Source of the DNA: Candidatus Saccharimonadota bacterium
GTDB taxonomy: Bacteria; Patescibacteriota; Saccharimonadia; Saccharimonadales; UBA4665
Length of the DNA stretch: 10,414 nt
Assembly (NCBI GenBank): GCA_029288335.1
Contig: JARIHJ010000090.1
Location: 1 to 10,414, forward strand
Direction: 5' to 3'
Shown: positions 5,555-10,414 of the stretch, in pieces
How the letters are laid out: each line of letters opens with the position of its first letter
Numbering within the stretch: the stretch's first letter is position 1
Translations under genes and position numbers: made by a program
The notes under the pieces: model-generated
The model's database searches: none
Seen by the model: the letters and a program-made list of their open reading frames with translations, nothing else
Told to the model about the DNA's origin: nothing

Positions 5555-7870
5555 GTGCAAAATGACTTACTAGCGGGTTTGAACCCGGAGCAAAGACGCG
5601 CGGTCGAAACGACCGAAGGGCCGCTGTTAATTCAGGCTGGTGCCGGCTCGGGCAAGACCAAGACACTGACTCACCGGATTGCCTACATCATCGCGAGCGG
5701 GCTAGCCACGCCAGCGCAAATCCTAGCCGTAACTTTTACCAATAAAGCCGCCCGCGAAATGCGTGAGCGCATCGCTAAATTGCTAGGGCAGAATCCCGAT
5801 AACCGCAGTTTTATGCCGTTTATGGGGACATTTCACAGCATCTGCGTCCGGATTTTACGCCAGGACGGCGAAGCCCTGAATATTCCGCGGACTTTCGTAA
5901 TTTTTGATGAGGCCGACCGCGCTAGCGCCGTTAAGCAAGCCAGTAAGCAGCTAATGCTCGATGAAAAAACCTTCCCTGCTAGGCGGCTAGCGGGTTTAAT
6001 TTCTAGTGCCAAAAACGAAATGCTAAGCCCAGGCGACTATGCCAGCGTCGCTAGCGGGCCAGCTCAGGAAGCGGCCGCCAAGGTTTATCCGTTGTATGAA
6101 AAATTCCTGCATGAAGCCAGCGCGCTGGACTTTGACGACCTCGTTAACAAAACCGTCGACCTCTTGAAAAATCAGCCGGAAATTAGAAAAAAGTGGCAAA
6201 ATCAGTTCAAATACATCTTGGTCGATGAGTACCAGGACACCAATCAGGCCCAGTATCAGTTGATAAAGTTGCTTGCAAATCCGAAACCAATTCGGGCGCA
6301 AGGCTCGAGTGGAGTGCAAGGCGCCGGCGAAGCGCGGACTGAGTCGTATAAGCGATACGGTGAAGGAGCACTGGAGTCGGCAACGCCGCAATCCACCGAG
6401 AGTGCTAGCGGAGTGGTCGGCTCCGCCGGACAGCAGGCTAGCACGGCCTTGGGGCCGAACGTTGCTGTGGTAGGTGACGATTGGCAATCGGTTTACAGCT
6501 GGCGCGGCGCTGACTTTCGCAATATTTTAAACTTCGAAAAAGATTATCCGGGCTGCCAAGTTATTAAGCTAGAGCAAAATTATCGGAGCACGAACGCTAT
6601 ACTAGAGGCCGCCAACAGTGTAATTTTAAAGAATGTGCAGCGCTCTGATAAAAAACTCTGGACGGCTAAAAAGGGCGGTAGACCGGTCCAGTTGTTGACG
6701 GTTAGCAATGAGCGGGTTGAAGCCGAAACCATCATTGCCGAAGTTAAGAATGCCGTCGACGCTGGTGCTAGAAATTACCGAGACTACGCTGTGCTTTATC
6801 GGACCAACGCCCAGAGCCGCTCAATCGAGGAGACTTTCGCGCGCTATGCCGTGCCGTATCGGATTGTCGGCGGCACCAGGTTCTACGACCGCGCCGAGAT
6901 TAAAGATGTCCTGGCTTATCTGAGGCTAATCTATCAGCCGGAAGATCAAATTAGTTTTAACCGCATCATCAATGTGCCGGCTAGGGGCCTCGGCAATGTC
7001 AGCTTAGCTAAGTTTAATGATTGGCGCGGTGCTAACGGTTTGACGCTCGAAAAAGCGCTAGCTAACGCTCAGAGTTGCCAAGCGATTACACCAAAAGCCC
7101 GCCAGGTGCTAGCGGCGTTCGGTGAAACACTTTTGCGCCTACGCGAACTGGCTAGCGAGACTAACGTCCACGGTTTGATCGACACGCTGCTACGGCGGAT
7201 TGATTACTTAAAATACCTCGACGACGGCTCGATCCAGGGCGAAAGCAAGCAGGAAAACGTCAAAGAATTACTCAGCGTGGCGGAAGAATATCGGGATGCC
7301 AATCTGGCTAGCTTCTTAGAGGAAGTGGCGCTAGTCAGCGATCTGGACGGCGCCGATTTTAACGGCGACGCGGTGACGTTGATGACATTGCATGGTGCTA
7401 AGGGGCTGGAGTTTCCGGTCGTGTTTATGACCGGGATGGAGGAGACGATTTTCCCACATTCTCGGGCGCTATATGAGGCGAGCGAAATGGAAGAGGAGCG
7501 GCGGCTTTGCTACGTCGGGATGACCCGGGCCAAAGAAGAATTAATCCTGATAAGTGCCAGCAGCCGGCTGCTTTATGGCGGCGTTCAGCATAATCCGCCG
7601 AGCAGATTTTTATCGGAGATCTCCGGTGATTTAGCAACAAACGCTGGCGCCAGTTTTGGTTCTCCTGGCATTAGCTCGTCAGATTTAGGCCAGAAAAACG
7701 ACAGTGAAATTAAATATGTCCCCGATTTAGAAGTGGGTGACGGCGTCCGCCACCAATTATTTGGTACTGGGCAGGTGACCGAAATCGACGGCGATACGGC
7801 GGTGATTTACTTCAAAAATCGCGGTGTCAAAAAGCTCAATGTTGCCTTTGCACCCCTGGAAAAACTTTAA
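5555..7870 (+). CDS. uvrD: UvrD/PcrA-type superfamily 1 DNA helicase
   Basis: The protein has 771 aa from a GTG start. It is an ATP-dependent 3'-5' DNA helicase of the UvrD/PcrA group, used in nucleotide-excision repair, replication restart and conflict resolution. The motif series is complete: Q-motif LNPEQRRAV (9-17), Walker A AGAGSGKT (28-35), Ia TFTNKAAREM (60-69), II DEYQDTN (224-230), III VVGDDWQSVYSWRGAD (305-320), IV LEQNYRST (339-346), V LMTLHGAKGLEF (about 609-620) and VI ERRLCYVGMTRAKEEL (about 648-663). The C-terminal 50 residues, from VGDGVRHQLFGTGQV to the terminal APLEKL, match the Tudor-like RNA-polymerase-binding tail of PcrA/UvrD. Odd: about 59 Gly/Ser/Ala-rich residues are inserted between motifs II and III, and motif III has Trp310 where Asp is usual (GDDDQS). 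The gene starts 16 nt after the acidic membrane-protein gene and appears to have its own promoter. Confidence 0.96.
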   Translation: MQNDLLAGLNPEQRRAVETTEGPLLIQAGAGSGKTKTLTHRIAYIIASGLATPAQILAVTFTNKAAREMRERIAKLLGQNPDNRSFMPFMGTFHSICVRILRQDGEALNIPRTFVIFDEADRASAVKQASKQLMLDEKTFPARRLAGLISSAKNEMLSPGDYASVASGPAQEAAAKVYPLYEKFLHEASALDFDDLVNKTVDLLKNQPEIRKKWQNQFKYILVDEYQDTNQAQYQLIKLLANPKPIRAQGSSGVQGAGEARTESYKRYGEGALESATPQSTESASGVVGSAGQQASTALGPNVAVVGDDWQSVYSWRGADFRNILNFEKDYPGCQVIKLEQNYRSTNAILEAANSVILKNVQRSDKKLWTAKKGGRPVQLLTVSNERVEAETIIAEVKNAVDAGARNYRDYAVLYRTNAQSRSIEETFARYAVPYRIVGGTRFYDRAEIKDVLAYLRLIYQPEDQISFNRIINVPARGLGNVSLAKFNDWRGANGLTLEKALANAQSCQAITPKARQVLAAFGETLLRLRELASETNVHGLIDTLLRRIDYLKYLDDGSIQGESKQENVKELLSVAEEYRDANLASFLEEVALVSDLDGADFNGDAVTLMTLHGAKGLEFPVVFMTGMEETIFPHSRALYEASEMEEERRLCYVGMTRAKEELILISASSRLLYGGVQHNPPSRFLSEISGDLATNAGASFGSPGISSSDLGQKNDSEIKYVPDLEVGDGVRHQLFGTGQVTEIDGDTAVIYFKNRGVKKLNVAFAPLEKL
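6281..6457 (+). other. Lineage-specific insert in the helicase gene, between motifs II and III
   Basis: Codons 243-301 encode a Gly/Ser/Ala/Glu-rich, low-hydrophobicity stretch (starting PKPIRAQGSSGVQGAGEART). In typical UvrD/PcrA proteins only a short turn joins these motifs. The DNA contains two short perfect inverted repeats: CGTAT-N5-ATACG (about 6346-6360) and GCGGAG-N7-CTCCGC (about 6409-6427). The frame is kept and two GCTAGC motifs are present, so the insert is not obviously foreign. Confidence 0.7.
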
Positions 7871-7885
7871 CCAACTTGCTAGCCC

Positions 7886-7894
7886 TGCTATAAT
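7886..7894 (+). promoter_or_regulatory. Extended -10 promoter for the Rpf-like gene
   Basis: TGC-TATAAT is the best promoter hexamer in the window (perfect -10 with TGn). It predicts a start near 7901 and a leader of about 63 nt before ATG 7964. TTTAAC at 7866-7871 is a poor -35 at 17-nt spacing. AAGCTT occurs at both ends of the leader (7906-7911 and 7953-7958) and could pair, but no known riboswitch is recognisable. Confidence 0.6.
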
Positions 7895-7963
7895 CTTTAA
7901 TCGAAGCTTAAAAAACAGGTAGAGTTTGGCGACCAAGTATTGATCTCGCCTGAAGCTTTTTAT

Positions 7964-9241
7964 ATGAACCAACCAGAAACACCGAAACAGGTAGGGTCCT
8001 CACGCTTTCGCTTGCGTATGCTAGTGGCACCCTTTAGGGTGCGGCCACGACTGACGCTCGGGATCGTTGGATTATTAATTTTACTCGGCCTGGCTGCCAG
8101 CGCCCTATTAATTGACCGATCAGCCCAGGCTGAAACTAGCGACGAAACTAACGCCAATATCGTAATCTTAAGCTATGACAACCAAGAGCGGACGATTCCG
8201 ACGGCGTTGCCCACCGTTGGTGCGCTATTGAATAAGCTCGGAATTCAAATCCACCAGGGTGACGTTGTCGAGCCGGCGCCGAGCACGAAAATTGACCAGA
8301 GTAAATTTCGTATAAATATTTACCGCGCTCAGCCAGTTGAAATCGTCGACGGCAGCCACGTGACTTATACTTTTTCTGCTGCTGCTAGCCCGCGGACGAT
8401 TGCTGCTCAGGCCGGCGTAACCGTCTATCCGGAAGACAATTTAAGCCAAGGTCCTGTGACCGATTCGGTCCAAAATGACGCCGTCGGCGAAGAAGTCGTT
8501 ATAAATAGGGCCACCCCTGTAAATTTGATGCTTTACGGCCACGAGGCAGTTGTCCGCAGCCACGCCAAAACGGTTGGCGATTTGGTGAAGGAGAAGGGCA
8601 TCGTGCTCCAACCTGGCGATACGCTGACGCCGGCAGCCACGACGCCGCTGGCTAATGGAATGAGCGTGATGGTTGCCCACCAAGGCATCAAATATGAAAC
8701 GGATACCGAAACGATTCCGATGCCCGTCAGCTACATCTCCGATGCTAACTTGAGCATCGGTACGAGCGCGGTCCGGCAGCAGGGCAGCCCCGGCCAGCAG
8801 GAAGTTACCTACCAAATTACTACCAAAAACGGAGTAGAAGTTAGCCGCCAGGCCATCCAAACAGTGGTGACCGTGGAACCGGTTGAGGAAATTGTCGCTA
8901 CCGGCACGGCTATGGTAGCAGTTAGCGGTAGCCATCAGGATTGGATGCAGTCTGCGGGCATTTCACCGAGCGATTACGGCTATGTAAATTACATTGTGGA
9001 TCACGAGGGCGGCAGCTGGAATCCTTGCGAGGTTCAGGGTGGGGCGATTGACTGCAACTATTCTGGCTCAGCCGGCTACGGTTTAGTCCAAGCTACGCCC
9101 GGGTATAAGATGGCAAGCGCCGGCGGCGACTGGCAGGTCAACCCGGTAACGCAACTCAGATGGGCGACTGGTTACGCTGAGTTACGCTACGGAAGCTGGC
9201 AGGCTGCGTATAACCACTGGCTGTACTCGCATAACTGGTAG
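7964..9241 (+). CDS. RpfB/YabE-like membrane-anchored muralytic protein (DUF348-G5-lysozyme-like)
   Basis: The protein has 425 aa from ATG 7964. The in-frame TTG at 7940 adds only eight residues. A basic cytoplasmic N-terminus (1-29) precedes one transmembrane helix (about 30-50). The outside part has DUF348-type repeats at about 66-105, 122-165 and 184-225, with recurring T(V/I)(G/A)xLxxxxGIxxxxxD patterns. A G5-type domain spans about 240-313 (QQEVTYQITTKNGVEVSR). A C-terminal lysozyme-like domain spans about 338-425. The probable catalytic acid is Glu348 in VDHEGGSWNP. The continuation SAGYGLVQATPGYKMASAGGDW and NPVTQLRWATGYAELRYGSW matches the transglycosylase domain of resuscitation-promoting and aggregation-promoting factors. 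Such proteins cut peptidoglycan glycan strands for growth, division or resuscitation. The gene is followed at once by rsmA, as rpfB is by ksgA in Actinobacteria. Whether it remodels the cell's own wall or acts on a partner cell is unknown. Confidence 0.9.
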   Translation: MNQPETPKQVGSSRFRLRMLVAPFRVRPRLTLGIVGLLILLGLAASALLIDRSAQAETSDETNANIVILSYDNQERTIPTALPTVGALLNKLGIQIHQGDVVEPAPSTKIDQSKFRINIYRAQPVEIVDGSHVTYTFSAAASPRTIAAQAGVTVYPEDNLSQGPVTDSVQNDAVGEEVVINRATPVNLMLYGHEAVVRSHAKTVGDLVKEKGIVLQPGDTLTPAATTPLANGMSVMVAHQGIKYETDTETIPMPVSYISDANLSIGTSAVRQQGSPGQQEVTYQITTKNGVEVSRQAIQTVVTVEPVEEIVATGTAMVAVSGSHQDWMQSAGISPSDYGYVNYIVDHEGGSWNPCEVQGGAIDCNYSGSAGYGLVQATPGYKMASAGGDWQVNPVTQLRWATGYAELRYGSWQAAYNHWLYSHNW

Positions 9242-9242
9242 C

Positions 9243-10034
9243 ATGCTGGCTAAAAAATCGCTAGGGCAGCACTGGCTAAATGATAAAGCTAGCTTGCTAG
9301 CGATGCTGGACGCGGCCGAAATCAATAGCGATGATACAATTTTAGAAATCGGTCCGGGGCTGGGATCGCTAACTAGCGAGTTAGTTAAAAAAGCTGAAAA
9401 AGTTATTGCAGTTGAAAAGGATGAAGCGCTGGCTGCCGACTTGAGCAGCAAAATTACTAGCGATAAGTTAGCAGTAATCACCGGCGATATTCTGCGATTT
9501 AACTTTGCTAGTTTGCCGGCCGGCTACAAGCTGGTGGCCAACATTCCATATTATTTGACCAGTAATTTAATTCGAATTATTAGCGAAACTAGCAATCCGC
9601 CAACTCGCGCTAGCTTGCTGGTCCAAAAGGAAGTTGCCGGCCGGCTAGCGGCCGATCCGGGCCAGATGTCAGTACTAGCAGTTACAGCGCAATTCTACTG
9701 GGAAGTTAGCCTAGGCAGAGTGGTAGAAGCAGCTCTGTTTGATCCAGCGCCAAAGGTAGATTCACAAATTGTTAAGCTGGTCTGTCGTGCTGACCTGCTA
9801 TTCGACGTCGATACCAAAGACTTTTTCCGACTAGTCAAAGCCGGCTTCAGCCAAAAACGCAAGACGCTTAACAATAATTTAGCCGCAAGCTACCACATCG
9901 ACAAACCACTTGCCGCTAGCCTTCTCAAAAAAGCCAACATAGAGCCTATCGCCCGCGCTCAAACCCTGTCACTAGAACAGTGGCACGAACTTTATCTGGC
10001 AATTGCGAATTCTTTGCAATCTGCTAACGCTTGA
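9243..10034 (+). CDS. rsmA: 16S rRNA dimethyladenosine transferase (RsmA/KsgA)
   Basis: The protein has 263 aa, a normal length. It transfers four methyl groups from S-adenosylmethionine to the two adjacent adenines of the 3' terminal 16S rRNA hairpin (A1518 and A1519 in E. coli numbering) during late 30S maturation. Motifs in order: KKSLGQHWL (4-12), SAM-binding LEIGPGLGSLT (34-44), acidic VEKD (57-60), GDIL (81-84), catalytic NIPYYLTSNLI (100-110), VQKEVAGRL (127-135), FDPAPKVDS (166-174) and GFSQKRKTLNNNL (201-213). The C-terminal helical domain is complete. ATG 9243 lies one base after the stop of the Rpf-like gene and has no good Shine-Dalgarno, so translational coupling is likely. GCTAGC is especially dense at its 5' end. 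Confidence 0.97.
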   Translation: MLAKKSLGQHWLNDKASLLAMLDAAEINSDDTILEIGPGLGSLTSELVKKAEKVIAVEKDEALAADLSSKITSDKLAVITGDILRFNFASLPAGYKLVANIPYYLTSNLIRIISETSNPPTRASLLVQKEVAGRLAADPGQMSVLAVTAQFYWEVSLGRVVEAALFDPAPKVDSQIVKLVCRADLLFDVDTKDFFRLVKAGFSQKRKTLNNNLAASYHIDKPLAASLLKKANIEPIARAQTLSLEQWHELYLAIANSLQSANA

Positions 10035-10069
10035 TAATTAAGAAAGACCAGAGTAATTTTAGGCTTACG

Positions 10070-10074
10070 AGGAG
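10070..10074 (+). promoter_or_regulatory. Strong ribosome binding site supporting a GTG start
   Basis: AGGAG lies 9 nt before GTG 10084. No ATG in this frame lies near it, so the site decides the start. The housekeeping genes here mostly lack such sites. Confidence 0.75.
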
Positions 10075-10083
10075 AAAACTATA

Positions 10084-10380
10084 GTGAGAAGACTTGAAAA
10101 TCAACCCCGCCTGCCGATAATCATTTGTCGACCTACTGATGAAGATTTACTGGAAAAACTAGGTCGCAAGAGGCAAGAATATCAGGATAGGATAAAGGCT
10201 CTCGGCGAGTATAAACATCCGCAACTCTTGCTGTTCGAAGGGCTTGCTTCAGGTTCTAAGGTGGCGCTCTATTCTATGCTTAAACTAAGATTATTAGGGC
10301 AAGTGCTAGATGAGGGCGAGGCCAATTCTCAGGATTTTAGTGATGCGGTAATAAACGATTCGCTATTTGATGTAGTATAT
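10084..10380 (+). CDS. Protein of unknown function, 3' truncated at the contig end
   Basis: Ninety-nine genuine codons run from GTG 10084 to 10380. The frame then enters adapter sequence, which adds the artificial residues LSLIHI and a false stop at 10399-10401, so the true C-terminus is missing. The visible part begins MRRLENQPRLPIIICRPTDE and looks soluble. A basic/acidic helical stretch (LLEKLGRKRQEYQDRIKALGEY) may be a coiled coil. A hydrophobic strand, PQLLLFEGL, is followed by helical ASGSKVALYSMLKLRLLG. No membrane segment or known motif is visible. Codon use is more AT-rich than in rsmA (AGA, ATA and TTA), and it has no GCTAGC. It may start a new transcription unit 49 nt after rsmA. 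No function is assigned. Confidence 0.75.
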
Positions 10381-10414
10381 CTGTCTCTTATACACATCTG
10401 ACGCTGCCGACGAC
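10381..10414. other. Nextera transposase adapter read-through (artefact)
   Basis: Positions 10381-10399 are CTGTCTCTTATACACATCT, the reverse complement of the 19-bp Tn5 mosaic end. They are followed by GACGCTGCCGACGA (10400-10413), the reverse complement of the Nextera Read 1 primer tail. The last base, C, could be the first of an index. This is library sequence, not organism DNA. Confidence 0.98.

Noticed and set aside
7940..7963. TTG 7940 as start of the Rpf-like protein
   Set aside because: It adds eight residues with no better ribosome site. ATG 7964 gives a standard basic N-terminus before the membrane helix. Not fully excluded.
8441..8935. Minus-strand 164-aa ORF opposite the Rpf-like gene
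   Set aside because: It is antisense to the DUF348/G5 coding region. It has no recognisable motif and there is clear homology on the other strand.

Overview
The window looks like one complete short contig (10,414 nt, roughly 50% GC) from a small-genome bacterium with a Gram-positive-type envelope. My best guess is a Candidate Phyla Radiation lineage such as Saccharibacteria (TM7). The guess rests on LPXTG-type surface proteins, a YabE/RpfB-like muralytic protein next to rsmA, a compact glycolytic block of divergent pgk and tpiA, many near-leaderless starts and a standard-code reading (TGA acts as a stop). This is inference; no marker gene in the window settles the taxonomy. The contig starts inside a perfect 21-bp tandem repeat and ends in 34 nt of Nextera sequencing adapter, so neither end is a natural boundary.

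Layout. 1-1512: the 3' end of one secreted wall protein and a complete second one, tandem on + with a 25-nt gap. Both have a Pro-rich spacer and a C-terminal sorting-type signal: LPSTG in the second, a degenerate SSATG in the first. 1513-1830: a strong hairpin terminator, an extended -10 promoter and tRNA-Glu(UUC). 1831-2034: a small unknown protein with a TATAAT box placed for a leaderless mRNA. 2056-2484 (-): a MarR-family regulator, divergent from pgk. Their shared 175-nt intergenic region holds a 20-bp inverted repeat that may be its operator. 2660-5538 (+): pgk, tpiA and a tail-anchored acidic membrane protein, tightly packed. 5555-7870: a UvrD/PcrA helicase with an unusual insert of about 59 residues. 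7964-9241: a membrane-anchored DUF348/G5/lysozyme-like (Rpf-type) protein. 9243-10034: rsmA, one base after it. 10084-10380: an unknown protein cut off by the adapter. No stretch longer than 300 nt lacks a gene.

How the genes fit. pgk and tpiA supply lower glycolysis. The UvrD/PcrA helicase and RsmA are genome and ribosome housekeeping. The two surface proteins and the muralytic protein work at the cell envelope. The Rpf-like/rsmA adjacency repeats a gene order known from Actinobacteria (rpfB-ksgA) and Bacillus (yabE-rnmV-ksgA).

The most unusual genome-scale signal is the palindrome GCTAGC. By hand count it occurs about 30 times against about 2.5 expected, in both permissible reading frames and both gene orientations. 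It resembles a highly iterated palindrome of the cyanobacterial HIP1 kind. I found no defence system, CRISPR array, insertion sequence or prophage.
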